Origin: Baylisascaris procyonis
Lineage: Eukaryota; Nematoda; Chromadorea; Rhabditida; Ascarididae
Direction: 5' to 3'
Length of the DNA stretch: 64,000 bases
Assembly: GCA_037389465.1 (NCBI GenBank)
Contig: JAZARR010000213.1
Coordinates: 5,994,974-6,058,973, forward strand
Shown here: one piece after another, positions 38,365 to 51,562 of the stretch
Layout of the letters: every line of letters starts with the position of its first letter
How positions within the stretch are numbered: position 1 is the stretch's first letter
The notes under the pieces: model-generated
Databases searched by the model: none
What the model was told of the DNA's origin: nothing
What the model saw: only the letters and a program-made list of their open reading frames with translations
Translations under genes and position numbers: made by a program

Positions 38365-38563
38365 CTCCGCTTAGCTGAAGTTGTAAGGTCTCGCGAAGGT
38401 TAGGGACTTGGGTCCGTCTCCTGCCCATCGAATGTCGACGAGCCAGTTCATCGTTTATCCACTCAAGAAGAGAGATCGGACTTGGTCCAGGGTCCTTGTC
38501 CCAATGAGGCCGCTGGTCGGAGCGATTCGGTAGGACGAAGCCAAAGAGTCTGGTCAGGGCCTC
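38365..38563 (-). CDS. exon-like coding stretch, unknown (possible gag-like fragment)
   Basis: On the - strand, TTCGTTTTAG is followed by about 66 open codons with GC-richer usage than anything nearby. They read EALTRLFGFVLPNRSDQ, then a W, a PSPISLLEWINDEL segment and basic RRRTQVPNLRE. A donor-like GGAG|GTGGAAG follows. The LP...W...LLxWIxxEL arrangement is faintly like BEL/gypsy Gag proteins, but I cannot assign it. No partner exons were found. It overlaps, on the opposite strand, the weak third exon proposed for the TMEM-like gene, so at most one of the two is real. Confidence 0.3.
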
Positions 38564-39750
38564 CTAAAACGAACAGCGCAGCAAGCAATACTAAACGATG
38601 AATATAATATCTTAAAGAGTGATTAAATAATTGGAGATTTATATAAATATCTATTTATTATAGTTAAGCGAGAAGTTACTTCCATATAATTTTGTCCTAT
38701 ACGTTTATATCTTAATGTGCATCGTGTGTACAATTTTTATACACATACATCGGTAAAATGGCTAAATTGAAAATATTATGAAAAAATTTAAATGAAAGGA
38801 GTGCGGAACAAACATACCGGAATTTGTCATTAAAAGTGATAAAATTAGCTTTTGTGGCGGAATCTTATGCGAAGTGACGATAATAAAATAAAGATGGTAA
38901 ACACAATTTAAAATAAAAGTATTATGGACGTATTATGGACCGGCATTGAAGCGTAGCAGTAACCCAGTCAATAGTTGTAGAAAGTCGTTAAAGCGACCTA
39001 ACCATGCAGTGACCGCGTAGTGGAACAATTTGCTTGTGATCTAGGCAGTATTCTGCCTTATGTAAATCAACTTTTTGAGGGGAATGTAGAGTCCCTTAAA
39101 GGCAGTTGTATAAGACTTCACGATAGGCTGTAGCCAACGAAGTAAGCAACAGCACATACAGTTAAACAATAATGCACGGAGCGCAGAAAAAAAATGTGAT
39201 CTGAGGCCAATGTGGTTGATAAACGGCAGGAATAACTAGCATGCTTGAAGTGTAGCTCGCTTTATAGAATCTCTTTGCGAGAAAAATTTCCAACTCGCCA
39301 TTTTCATGAGCACATTATGATTTCTACCAAATATTTTGCATTTCTTCACAATGCTCTGTAATTCTGATCAGCAAATATTCCTTCCATGCGTATCATATCA
39401 ACACCATTCCTAGTCTCCCACTTCTCATTTCCCATCAGTTCTCTACTTTTTTTCGTGAATATTTCTGAGAAAAGAGTTTCTTTTTGAATTTAGTCTGTTA
39501 TGACATTTGTTGAATGTGCAAATAATCGATCACTTTGAACGAAGCAAAGAACTTCATTCCACAAACCTTTCCATCCGCTTTTTAAGTGTCTGCTGCTTTC
39601 GCCCAGTAAATAGATGCAACATCTAGACAACGCTTTACACTAAGATTCTCGACGACGTGAATGGAACCGTCTCACTCTCGCAACCTGAACACGCTACTGC
39701 GAAGAGCGGACGCTTTTTGATAACGAACTAATGTCGCCATAAAAGTCAGC
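38564..39750. other. no gene seen
   Basis: AT-rich DNA without an exon I can support. The winged-helix exons expected before the HOP2 fragment were looked for here and not found. Confidence 0.4.
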
Positions 39751-40380
39751 TAGTGGTAGCACAGTGGTTAATACTCGAAGCTCTGGCCGTGCCGACACAG
39801 GTTCGGTTCCTGTCTTGGGCACCAATCACGGCAACCGGGTCAAAATTTGAGGGTTCGTGTTCATTGGAAAACGAAACCAGCCCTCGCGTATATTAGCGCA
39901 TCACGTACGCCGTTTCTGACACGGGCTTCCTTCGCCACGGAAGCGGACGGCCCAAGTAGTACAGTGGTTAGTACTCGACGTTGTAGCCGTGGCGACATAG
40001 GTTCGGTTCCTGTTTTGGGACCAATCACGGTAACCAGATCAAAATTTAGGGATTCATGTTCAACGGGAAAGGAACCTGGCGCTCGCAACACATTACTGCA
40101 GAGAATACAGCGCTTCTAACACGGGCTTCCTTTGCCTCGGAAGCGGACGGCGCAAGTAGTATAGTGGTTAGTACTTTACGTTGTGGTCGTGACGACACAG
40201 GCTCGATTCCTGTCTTGGGTACCAATCACAGCAACCGGATAAAAATTGGAGGGTTCGTGTTCATTGCAAAACGAAACTTAGCCCCCGAACATATTAATGC
40301 AGAGAATACAGCAATTCTGGCACGGGCTTCCTTTGCCACCGAAGGGAGTGGCCCAAGTAGTATAGCAGCTGCACTGTAAA
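39751..40380 (+). repeat. tandem array of a tRNA-His-derived 200-bp repeat
   Basis: Three full units start near 39751, 39951 and 40151, and a truncated fourth near 40352, giving a period of 200-201 bp. Each begins with a tRNA-like domain: an A box (TAGTATAGTGGTTAGTA), a B box (GGTTCGGTTCC or GGCTCGATTCC), and acceptor arms that still pair (CCCAAG with TTTGGG). Unit 3 keeps a GTG anticodon within TTACGTTGTGGT, like tRNA-His; unit 2 reads GTA there. About 125 bp of non-tRNA sequence separates the units. This is a tRNA-His-derived SINE, or a tRNA pseudogene amplified in tandem. Pol III transcription is possible. Confidence 0.75.
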
Positions 40381-40645
40381 AAGTGGGCTGAATAAGGAGG
40401 AATGACAGCTGCATGTTGCCTTAACGTTGCACGAAAAATATAGGTAAAACGACACCTTCTGTGCAATAGTAAGCAAACGAGCAGATCCAGTATGTGGTCG
40501 GGGTAGCACATATGGTACTGAAGGGTTGCATAGCAGCGCAGTTTAGTCCAACCCTTACAGGGAGCTTTAAAGCACTTTAAAACGAGTTTTCTTAAAACAA
40601 GTGTGTGGACAGTTAGTTTGTGCGTCCTAATTGTGATTCGTGCAG

Positions 40646-42628
40646 GATAATCTGGAGACGTGTGAGGAGAACGAATTGATGGCGATGAATCGCGAAATCA
40701 CCGAGAAGAGCAAACGCTTAAACGAATTCAATGCTCAGCTGAAGTCGATGCTTAACGGTACTCCTTTCTTCTTCAGATGACAAGTGGGAAGTTATAGCTC
40801 ACTCTAGAATTGCTGCTTATTCTCAACTTTCATTTTCTCACAATAAGCATGCAATTGGTTGCATTATTAAGGCAGGTAGAACTCAATTTGCGAGCCGCCT
40901 AAACTTTATTAATTCGTTATATGAGAGTGCCAACGTGATGGTTTCCATTGGTTCAAAGATGGTTGCAAGTGATGTTGATAACTTTGCTTTTCAGAGCTCA
41001 AGTCGCTCGAGTCAACGCTCACAACACCCGAGCTTGCTGAAGCGACGAACTCCCTTGAAATCCAGGTTTCTTTTGTGGTTGTCTGATGAGTGTTTGGTGG
41101 GTGCACTTCAACCAGGGACCTGCAGCCACTGTATCCAGGCTGTGTCTTATCATTTTTGCCATCGAAGTGTCTTTCTTAATAAATCGCAGTCATGCCTGCG
41201 CCTACTTGTACTTGCAGCTTTCATCGGTTGGAAGATTTTTGTAACAACATTTTTATATATCCTGATAAGCGATTAAGCTAGAGAGACGAAATTAATTGCA
41301 GTTGAAACTTGTGTTTTGCAATTTTGCGATGGCAATATCAGAACTCAGTGGTCCAAGGTAGACAGTGATGTGAGCGGAAATTCAGTCCCCTACTCGTTTC
41401 TGCAGCACGAATATATGGAAGTCAGCGAATTCCCTTGTAATTGCAGCTCTGCTTATCTCATCTGAGCTTGTCTTCCACGTGACGAAGTTTGATTTTGTAC
41501 TTTCCTCTGGGACATGCATCTCTTCACTGTGTACTTTCATCCGGCACTAGGGCGAATTCAATAGCTTCAATAGCTGGCACAATATAGAAACCACTGAGCT
41601 TTCTTAGATAATTTTCGATAGCATCCTCCAACCTGACATGCTGTGATCTCATTTCTATGGGTTTTTTAATGGAGATGTACTCAACAATAAGTTTATGATT
41701 TAGCTGTGAGGTGCTTGTGCCAACGGGTTGCACTTCAGCATTCATAGTCTACCAAATAAAAGGAGGGTCCGGTAGAGACCAGGAACCTTGCTTATTTTAG
41801 CCAGGTTGGTAGGAATAACTTCGCTTTCAGTTTTTGGACAGTTATGATTGATGGGACCCAGTAAGAGAGGGGTTGATGAATCACTTATTGTTTAGATATC
41901 GGGAATGGAGAAGCGCAAAAGTGAACTAGAAGCAAATCAACACGCGGTAAACACGGACGATAAAAAAATGCTGAACAAAGGTATCGATCCTTGGATGCGT
42001 TTTTCAGAAAACGAAGGCGGATTGCCGAGGAAATGATTGACGCTATCCACGAAAATTGCCCTATGCAGAAAAAGGCACTCTTGGTAAGCATTCATATTCT
42101 TGGTAAGTAATGTATAATTACGTAAACACAGGGTCCGCTCACTTAGTGACTCATCCTGCTTCTCCTCCCCTATTTTCTCCCTCATCCCCTCGCATGAATG
42201 GTATTAAGCAGCACGCTAAGCGATGTGGAGACAACACTGTTAGAAAGTTCATTCAAGACGGTGAGGTGCAGTATTCCATGTTTGTCATGGAGGCAACATG
42301 CAGGGACCACCGGGGACTTCTTCAGATATCAGCAGAAGATACGCCATTTTTGTGACTGCTTTTTTCCCATGAACATGGATAGGGAAAAGCAAGCGGTAAC
42401 AAAACTTTCTTGGAAAAAAGGGATGTGCACCATTCTGGACTGTAAGGCACGCGAAGGTGCTCTAATACGCGATGTTATTGTGTTGGAAAACGCTGAAGAG
42501 AGCATCAGTCTGTTTGCAACGGTAATCTCAACTAGGCAATTTCAGAACATAACATAGTTAACATAAGTGTTCAAACATGAAAAAAGGAACATTCGTTTCA
42601 GGAAGAAATAAGGATCGAAGTGGACTGA
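40646..42628 (+). pseudogene. hop2: HOP2/PSMC3IP homologue, C-terminal part, frameshifted
   Basis: HOP2 works with MND1 to help DMC1/RAD51 pair homologous chromosomes in meiosis. Four exons match its coiled-coil and C-terminal region: 40646-40757, 40995-41065 (ELKSLESTLTTPELAEA, cf. ELKELSSALTTPEMQKE in human), 41896-42083 and 42602-42628. Exon 3 has FRKRRRIAEEMIDAI and CPMQKKALL, and exon 4 ends EEIRIEVD at a stop, like the EEVGIETD tail. Exon 3 changes frame within a run of seven A (41962-41968); it is 188 nt long where 189 would keep both ends in phase. The N-terminal winged-helix exons were not found upstream. It could be a decaying gene, a partial duplicate, or a real gene with a homopolymer miscount. 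Confidence 0.72.
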
Positions 42629-44330
42629 AATCGCCAAAAGCGAATCTCGTTCTTCTCTCGCAACTCGCGGCAGCCTATAATCCAGATAATCCTCTCTCAC
42701 CGGAACCGTTCATTTGCTTGCGGATAATTCATGAACAGTTGTATGAATCTGATCATTAATCTTTGAAGTGATGGGGTATGTAATGGTAAGCATCAACCTA
42801 ATTTCGGGAAATGGTTATGCCTGCCACGGATTCACGTGCAGCTTCTTGTCTTCTCGTTTTCCCTTCCATCTTTTTTAAAACGAGTTCTTGAGGTTTTGCT
42901 GCTTCGCTGAAAGAAATTTTGTATCCATAATTTCATCAGCACTCTCTTTTCTTTTGGACGTATGTTGTTTGACGACTTTCAGCGACACATTTGAGAGCTT
43001 AAAAGGATGAGCCGCAGTTATGCGTAATTGCTGCATTTTTATATGTCACTTGAGTGTTTCTTTTGTTATGTTTCACAAAGTACGTTTCATCTATAACGAA
43101 TGTCCGTCGAACTGTGAATAAATCGTGGAATTGCTGCTCTCACTGAACGTCACGTATTCGGAACGAATAGAAACGTACATTCTACTGTCTAGAAACTACT
43201 GTCTAAACAAGGTTTGACCTGAGGGTAAATTGTTAATGGCAAACCGGCAGCTCGTTATCTTTCTAATTTCTCCACGTGAACGATCTTTCTATGAGTACCT
43301 ATCAACGGGATTTAATCCATCCAGTTGCGTGATATTAAAAAAAAAACAACTTGCCGCACCAGTTCAAATGACAAGTCCCATCGCAATCATTTAAATGTTT
43401 CTTTCATGAATCAGCTAACGCACAGTCCCACCTTTCTAATGTTCGACAAAGAAGCTATCCGTTCTTTCCTAATTGTTGCATTGCTGTTGCATAAACGAAA
43501 TGACATTGAGAGCTGGACTGCCTCGGGAATAAAGCATAAGCGCACAACACCAAAAACCATCAAAAACCGAGCATAACTCACACAATCTCAACCGGGTTGG
43601 CAACACACATCCACATAAACAGGGGAGGTACGCAGTATAATGGAGCAAAGGAGAAACACATGCCACTGAGCTTGATGCGCAAGGAAAGTGTCGCTGCGTG
43701 GTCGTTCCCACAACACCTTTCATGTCCACTTGATGCATGCGGTTGTCGGCGAAAGGAGAACACATACTAGTGACGCCTTGTATCAATTCTCTGGTCATTT
43801 TTCCGTTATCTTCTCTAAAAACTCAATGTTCATCCTACTAAAGCCCCTTCTGAGCGCCAATAACCTCGACTCAGTCAAGCCTATTTCTTGAAGTGTTAAC
43901 GATACAACATCGAAAAAAAGATAAGAACGTTGTATGTAAGACGGCTGCATAAAACGACGTCGATACAGATGCCGTGTACCTTCCATGCTGAATTAGGAGG
44001 CGATGCTTGTGCGCAACAAAGAATGGCAAAAATTTATTTAGGTTACGCTGTAATGTGCAACAACCATGGAGCCAACACCAAAAAACTAACTAATTGTGAA
44101 TGGATGTTAGCCTTTTTTGCATCGATTCCTTCGTAGAAATTTGCGCTTTCTTCGCGAACACTTTTCGACCGTGGTATATCCCTCGCCCTTCCCCCCACAC
44201 CGTTAATTAAAAAGCACTGTCGTCGTATTGTCTTCGAAACCACCACCATGCCAGAGATTTTAGCATGTTCAGAGCTTAGCTCTAATGGTCGGGTTTACCG
44301 ATCGCACCCGTTTGATAATGGAACAGCCTG
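42629..44330. other. intergenic, no gene recognised
   Basis: Several short frames on both strands between 43325 and 44250 overlap one another and show no motif or splice structure. The HOP2 and SMC3 genes converge on this interval. Confidence 0.35.
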
Positions 44331-44465
44331 CTAACGGTTGTCTCTGGAACGGCAGCTGCTTGCACTATGTAGCCCCACGTGGGTATCCGTCTCCGTCGTT
44401 GCGTCCTCCGCAACCTCTTCAAGGGCTTTCAGTGCGTTAAAGAAGTTTCTTTCCTCAAGCTCAAG
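44331..44465 (-). CDS. possible terminal exon, unknown protein
   Basis: On the - strand TATGTAG is followed by 44 open codons and a TAG: LELEERNFFNALKALEEVAEDA, an acidic helix, then a Ser/Cys-rich end. It lies 1.3 kb beyond the SMC3 stop on the same strand. It has coding-like composition but no recognised family, and no preceding exon was found. Confidence 0.22.
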   Translation of the reverse strand, partial: LELEERNFFNALKALEEVAEDATTETDTHVGLHSASSCRSRDNR

Positions 44466-45779
44466 CTACATACCGCAGAGCCGATGTCTTCAATAACCTT
44501 TCAAAGCCTATTGAGATTTCTTAATTGAAAATGATGTCCTAACTTATTTCTTTATAAGCACAGACACTCTCGCACAGCTGTTGAAAGGAAGGAAAATGAA
44601 TATACTTTCGTTGGAAATATGAAAAGCGCAATACTTAGCCGTGGCATATAACAAGGCAAGTCTTTATTCAGAAATCTACAGCACATTAGCACAATAAAGG
44701 TGCATTAATAAATCGCATAAGAATCAACATGAGTGACATCGTAATAATATACTGAAGATGAGCGATTGAGAAAACATTGGTGAATTTTCAGAAGGGAATA
44801 TTGTAAGGATGAGAGGAAAGGCACGAAAGATGAGGAGGAATAGGAGCAGAATGCAGCAATTGGGAAGTCTCTGTGTAAATGACAGCAACAATAAACAAGG
44901 ATGGTGAATGAAAGAATGAGATATTTAAGAAGACCGAAATTACATGTTTCCAGTATCAGAACAACGTCTGCATAACAGTCAATGGATACGCTTCTTTAGG
45001 CTAAGCGTCTCAAATTCCTGTGTACCAACGAACCTGCTAACGAAATACATAAAAGAAACACAGCTATCAGATGTGCGTTCCTCTTTTTAAACAGCAAATA
45101 AGCGGTTAGTAGGAAATGATTCACGTGTAACAACTACGAAAGGGTTCTTTACTTTGGTTACTTCATAACACATACAAATGTACAGCAGTAAACCGAAGAA
45201 TGGAAAGAAATCTTCCTGGGTAAATAACAAAACGAAATAATTGACCATATGGATACTTGATGTGGTGATCTCATGTGAGCGAAACACATCAATACAATAC
45301 TTCAGAAATAGCAAAAATTGGAACATAAAAATCATGGAGAATGACCATCACGACACGGTGCGAGTTGATGATGTGAACTAAGTTCACCAGGCAGCAAATA
45401 ACTACTAACACCATAGCGCATATATGGATAACAAACCATTTTGCACTTCAGCTGAGGGTAACAAGAACGGTATGGGATAATACAGGGTACGAGATAATCA
45501 ATCAATAAAGCAACGAATTGAGAGCACTGCCGCATTGAAATGACAATCAGTGAATGAATAAATGAAATATCTGCAACATCCAACAAAATAAGGAAAATAA
45601 AGAAGTGAGAACACTGAAGAGAATTGCAGAAATAGATCAAAAAACCGATCCATAAGATTAGAGAAGATTATGAATAGAACGATTCAGATACAATGGAGGT
45701 AAGAGTGAACAAGAAATAGAAAACAAAAACTGGTGAAACAAAGAGCGCATTAGAAAGCAACGCAGTAGATACTCATTAA
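44466..45779. other. 3' side of SMC3, no gene seen
   Basis: AT-rich sequence with a few long but motif-free frames on the - strand (45087-45640). It is probably SMC3 3' UTR and spacer. Confidence 0.35.
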
Positions 45780-46090
45780 TCAATGGCCAATGTGGGGACG
45801 CTTAACGAAGCCATACGCCTGCTCCTTTGTGATCGCTTCAATATGTGATTCCTGCAAACAAGACTCTAACTTGCGGCAACAACAAATGAAACTTGTCTTC
45901 CACTGCTATTTCGAGTCCGGAGTCATTTCGTCATAGACTTAATCACATAATAAAATCAACTTAACTCGAAGTTTGAAAGTAACCTTATTGCGAAAAGTGA
46001 CGCCGTAACACCTGTCCGCTGATGCAATCAATTCCGGTCAAAATGTCGTCGTTATGAACTGTGACTCCTCAGAAAGCATATGAATCATAT
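45780..46090 (-). pseudogene. smc-3: SMC3 last two exons, with in-frame TGA
   Basis: Exon 45984-46090 reads DMIHMLSEESQFITTTF, then TGA (46038-46040), then PELIASADRCYGVTFRNK, and donates to 45780-45851 in phase 0, which ends SHIEAITKEQAYGFVKR and a TGA. The family has arginine at the stop position, so CGA to TGA is the simplest change. A cysteine stands where SMC3 usually has phenylalanine before YGV. The stop removes the last 42 residues, including part of the ATPase fold. Confidence 0.8.
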
Positions 46091-46746
46091 CTACAAACAC
46101 ATTTAATTGTACAGCAGCACTAAGTACGCATCGAGGATACTTAATGCTCGTAATTCCATTTCCTCATCTAACGCAAATGCCCAAGAAAAGGCTAACTGCT
46201 CATATTGGAGAGGTGGATGTGACCCAATCTGTGCCTGCATGAACTTAAATAACCTGCAATCAGGACTTTTCATGCCGAAGGGAATACTCGAAGCAATCAG
46301 CAGCGACAAGAAGAATAAGAGGAAACAACCATCTCAGCAAAATACAATGTGAACAACCAACAAAACAACCGTACCCGCTTGAATGAATTCCGCTTGTTTT
46401 CGTAGTAAAACGAAAACCACGTCTACTTCGTTCAAATTTACATTCCTAAAACATATCTGCAAACTCAGCCCAGCAATGAAAGCAATGAAAATGGCTGTTG
46501 TGCATTAAAATTCTCATCTCAAGAAAACTCAATAAGCTGGTTCTTAATAAACATTCCGATAGGCCTGTCAAGGACTTGGTTGAAGAGACCAAAACCGCTG
46601 CAAATGACTTCGTTGAAGAAACTGGTTTATTGGTGACAGTATCAGCCACTCAAGCCCATGGACAAAAAATCTGAATACTGCGCTTTTATAGCATCTATCA
46701 TTTCTAGCCACACTGGTAAAGAAATGAAAGAGAAGTTCTCAATAAC

Positions 46747-47559
<813 letters not shown>

Positions 47560-47817
47560 TGTCGCAAATGCGGCAAAAATAAAATGCGGCGGCAGCGAGG
47601 GCTAAGCGGGGGATAGCTTCGCACTAAGGAAGACAAAGACAAAGGCAACAGATGACGAGTTAAATACAGTTGTCTGGAATGACAACAAGGGGAGGAAACA
47701 TAGAATCTTCTCACAGCAATGTGGCGATTCTATGTTTCCATTCCCATCAAATCTCCAGCGAAATCTTCTCAGTTATTTCGCTGGAATTTTATTATGACTT
47801 TTGCACTCTACGCGACA
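47560..47817 (-). repeat. 3' LTR of the BEL/Pao element
   Basis: 258 bp, matching the 5' LTR at all but about 8 positions, preceded on the + strand by TATAC (47555-47559). The adjoining internal sequence shows no clean polypurine tract. Confidence 0.93.
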
Positions 47818-47835
47818 CTTCCGAGGCGACGATCC

Positions 47836-49218
47836 TTACGCCCGACGACGACTGGTTCGAAACGCATCCGATCGACGTGTTGCTTGTTGCTGAAGGTTTT
47901 CTGTCGTTGTCGGTTCCTCGATGTTTTCCTTGATGAAAATAACTGTCGGATGGGGTGTCTCGCCTTTCTTGCGAAGTTTCTTCACTACGGCCATACATTT
48001 GATCGCTGCAAAAGTAATTATTACAGATACTGCGATGACTGCAATAACGATGAGTAAAATTTCCCAGTACTGGAAAGCATCAAAGATGCGTTGAACATTG
48101 TTGTTGGCTTCTTCTGCAAGCGTTTCAATTTCGCTCCCGAAGTCCGAGAGAGCTGTGCTGCTATCCGAGAACATTGACGGTTTTGCTCTTAAGCCCCAAC
48201 GAGCACTTGGCGATTTGAGCAGATCGATCTGCGCTTGAGCTTGCTTTATTGATGTATCTTGAAGGGTGCTGGACCAGAACACGAGGTCGTTCTCAATTCG
48301 CCTACCGTGGGCTTCTTCGTCGCTGCTTTCAATAATTCCATTATGAGGAAACACAATTAGTTTGTCGCCTTCTCGTACAGCCGACACGTCATTCCTGTGA
48401 AGCAACAGTTTAGCTGCCATTGATGGGTCACTTCGACTGATGCTTCGAATAAGAATGAGGAAATTGTTTCTCCTTGTTCAGGTGCAGTTTGAACTGGTGT
48501 AGCCACTTATCAGAGGCGTATTGAAATTTCGCGTTCTCTCGATCGAATCTTGATCCGAGTTCAACGGAAGATATATTGGGTGCGTGAACTCTTGCCTTTC
48601 GGTACCAATCGATGTCATCTTGCTGTTTCCAGTCATCGAACGTAATGAGTATGCCATTTTGCATGGGTGCTAACGACTGAAGTTGACACTGTTCCGCTTG
48701 TGTCCAGCTTTCATCAAATACGTCGAGTGGAATGAATGAAGCATGAAGTTTGTCAACGACGACCCTCTTCTCTGTGACCTGCGCAAGATATGTGCCCACT
48801 CGATGCCATGCACACTGTTCAACGAGCACTTTTCTATCCCATAGGATAATTCGACCTTCAGCCATGCATTTTCCAGTGGAAGCATTGCGCAAGCCGTGAC
48901 GTCTGCCAGACAAGAATCGATATGCATATCATCAGCAGTCAATACGTGGCCTTCATCCAACTCGTAATTCACAGTAGCAGTACATCTTTCGCCGAAGATG
49001 GCATAAGAAGCGGCTGACGGTTGAGAGCTCTTCCACCTTTTCGCACCAATCTTTTCGAGTTGAAGCCCGCCAAAGCATTTGGTACTCCTCATCTCTTCAC
49101 ATGCTTGAGCTGTGATGGCCGATATAACTGGTTCTTCAATGGTTTCGTGCATACTGAGTCGGAAAAACGCTCGGGTGCAGATCTGATGAGTGATCTGGAA
49201 ACAGCTAATAGCTTCCAC
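47836..49218 (-). pseudogene. env-like region of the BEL/Pao element, broken
   Basis: Downstream of pol, three overlapping frames (49218-48670, 48913-48428, 48420-47836) carry a cysteine-containing ectodomain-like sequence and, near the end, one strong membrane segment (ILLIVIAVIAVSVIITFAAI) followed by a basic tail. This is the plan of an envelope glycoprotein; some nematode BEL/Pao elements have env-like genes. The changes of frame show that it is interrupted at least twice. Function as an envelope is inferred from position and topology only. Confidence 0.6.
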
Positions 49219-49358
49219 TCGTTTCGGTTTTCTTTCGAAAACGCTTATTCTTGTCGTCGTAAGATGGGTGAACCGTTCTACTGTACAGTTCTGAATTTTT
49301 GGAATTGATGGGTGTATACCCTGAGTTCCGCTGGTTGCGGCGCTCCCGACGACTGAAG

Positions 49359-51400
49359 TTAGTAGCCCCGAGATAAGGAGGCAGGGCAGTAGGTAAAAGG
49401 GTAGGAGGTGCTTTCGTTTTTTGACCGGTTTACGGATATGTCTCGGATAACAGTCGTGGAAATTGCTGTTGCTGCCGTTGTTATTGTTGCATCTTCTTTG
49501 GCTCGAATTTCGAGTGGGAAGAGATTATTGATTGTTCTTTGCACCTTTTTGCCGTTTGAAAGACGAATGGTTGCTGTTCTCACTTTCGACGGTTCGGGAT
49601 GTAGAGCTTCGATAATTCCGAGCGCCCAGGTGCCTCGAGGATATGGTGACTCGTTCAGCAGCACTATTTCGTTAACCTCAGGACATCTCTTTTCAGTGCT
49701 GAATGGTTGTTTATGATGTTTGGTACCGTTCCCTCAACATCATGAGGTATTCTTCTCGCCATATCGTCCAAAAGTTATCGAGTTTTGCTGTCGTTTCCTC
49801 CCAGTATTTCAAAAGTTTTCCACGAATGTCGTTAGGGTCACGGTATGTTGGATCTTGCACATCATTTTCCAGGCTTCTGAATATTCCTGGTGAAGAATTA
49901 CCGTGTGGCAGCAGAAAGTCGATTGGTCGTAGAACTATCGTATTCTCCGATGATAGGGGGGTAATTGGACGGCAATTTGCCACTGCTTCAATATCTGTTG
50001 TCAGCGTTTGAAGCTCTTCTTGCGTCAGCATTTTGCGTCCAATTGTCTTCTTCATACTGCTTTTCACGAGACCGACCATTCTCTCATAGATGCCGCCTTG
50101 CCATGGCGCGAGTGGAGTAATGAATGACCACTGAATATTGTGTGCAGCGCAGTAGTCGAGAATTTCGTTGTCCATTTGGTGCACTTTAGATGCAGTGGTT
50201 AGTACAGATCGAGCCCAGACGAACTGTGTGCCGTTGTCCGACAGCATTCTCTTAGGGAGTCCTCTTCTCGAGACAAAGCGATGCAAACACTGAATGAAAC
50301 CTGGCCCGGATAGGTCAGATGGGACTTCGAGATGTACTGCTCTAGTCGAGAAACAAGTAAACAGACAAATCCATCGTTTTGTGCCATCCTTTTCATCGGA
50401 ACGTACCGTGAACGGTCCTATATAATCGACACCTGTGTTTTCGAAAGGAGGATGCTTCGATACTCGTTCCGGTGGATAAGGTGGCATTCGGGGCATTTGA
50501 AAGGGCTTCGACTTCCATCGTCGACAATGAAAACAATTATTTAGAGCTCGTTTTGTGGCCTGAGGACCACGAGGGATCCAGTATGCCTCACGCATCTTCG
50601 CGAGAACTGAAGAGATTCCAGCATGCAAAAGTTCCTCATGGATGTGCAAAATAAGCAACTGAGTTATGCGGTTGTCTGCAGGCAAATAGATCAACAGTGG
50701 TGATGAAGCATATTTCATTCTACCTTCGCACTTCCACAAGTCATCATTGTCGAGATGAGCGTTCCACTTTTCTCTCTCCTGCAGACAATTGTCCTCTCTT
50801 TGAGCTTGCTTCACCAGTAGTTCTTCAGCTCGAGATATTTCGATGCCCTTTAGCGGTCCCTTTTCAGGACATTTTCCTCTGCAGCAGGCTACTGCTCGCA
50901 ATGCCCATGCTGTCGTTCGCAGTAGACGGGACCATTTGCTGAAACGCGTGACGTTGATAATAGTCGATGAACGATCGTGTATTTCACAGGTCTGCAGTGT
51001 GTGCGCATCGTCGTTGTTATTTCTGTCACCAAGTCTTCTGGGTGGCATCGTCTTTTGAGCCAGCCTTGTTAGTTACCAATTGTGGCCAGTGGTCACTAGA
51101 ATGGAGAAGCCAATGTGGTCCGTGCCACCATAATTTGTTATTGATCAGATCGCTGATGTCACTACCCCTCGTAGGAATATCGGCCGGATTGGAATCTGAA
51201 GGAATGTATCCAAATATGGCACCCGTTTTCCGAATTTCTCTCAGCCGATTTTCTACGAATCGATCTTTCTGATGCGCGTCATTGGAGCGAATTCGTTGTA
51301 AAGTACACTGACTGTCGGTCCAAATATATTTGTCGACGTCTTCCAACTGCAGCTGTTGTGATGTGTATTCAAGCAGCCTCGTTCCAATAAGAACTCCCAT
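49359..51400 (-). pseudogene. RNase H and integrase region of the BEL/Pao element
   Basis: 51400-51026 reads as RNase H with YIWTDSQCTLQRI and a SDSNPADIPTRG segment. 51048-49711 is a 445-codon open frame with the HHCC zinc finger, then the catalytic D-D-E ([25 protein letters not shown]). 49664-49359 adds the short domain that ends BEL/Pao Pol (PRGTWALGIIEALHP). The integrase frame is the best preserved part, but it is cut off from an open RT. Confidence 0.85.
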
Positions 51401-51562
51401 AAGTTCCAGACGCGGAATGGTGGATCCTTTGAATGGGGCAAGTCGAGTCTTGCATATTAGCAGATGACATTCAACTTCTGAGTTCGTTTCTGTTCGAATG
51501 TAAACGGCTGAAGCGTACGCTGTCTTCGATGCATCCGTGAAACAATGAAGTTGCCGTGCAGT

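Noticed and set aside
42198..42557. 119-codon + strand frame between HOP2 exons
   Set aside because: It lies in the intron joining QKKALL to EEIRIEVD, which match the HOP2 C-terminus without any insertion; no family match.
46103..46649. - strand frames of about 68 codons between SMC3 exons
   Set aside because: They fall in the intron between two SMC3 exons whose phases match directly, and they do not resemble SMC3.
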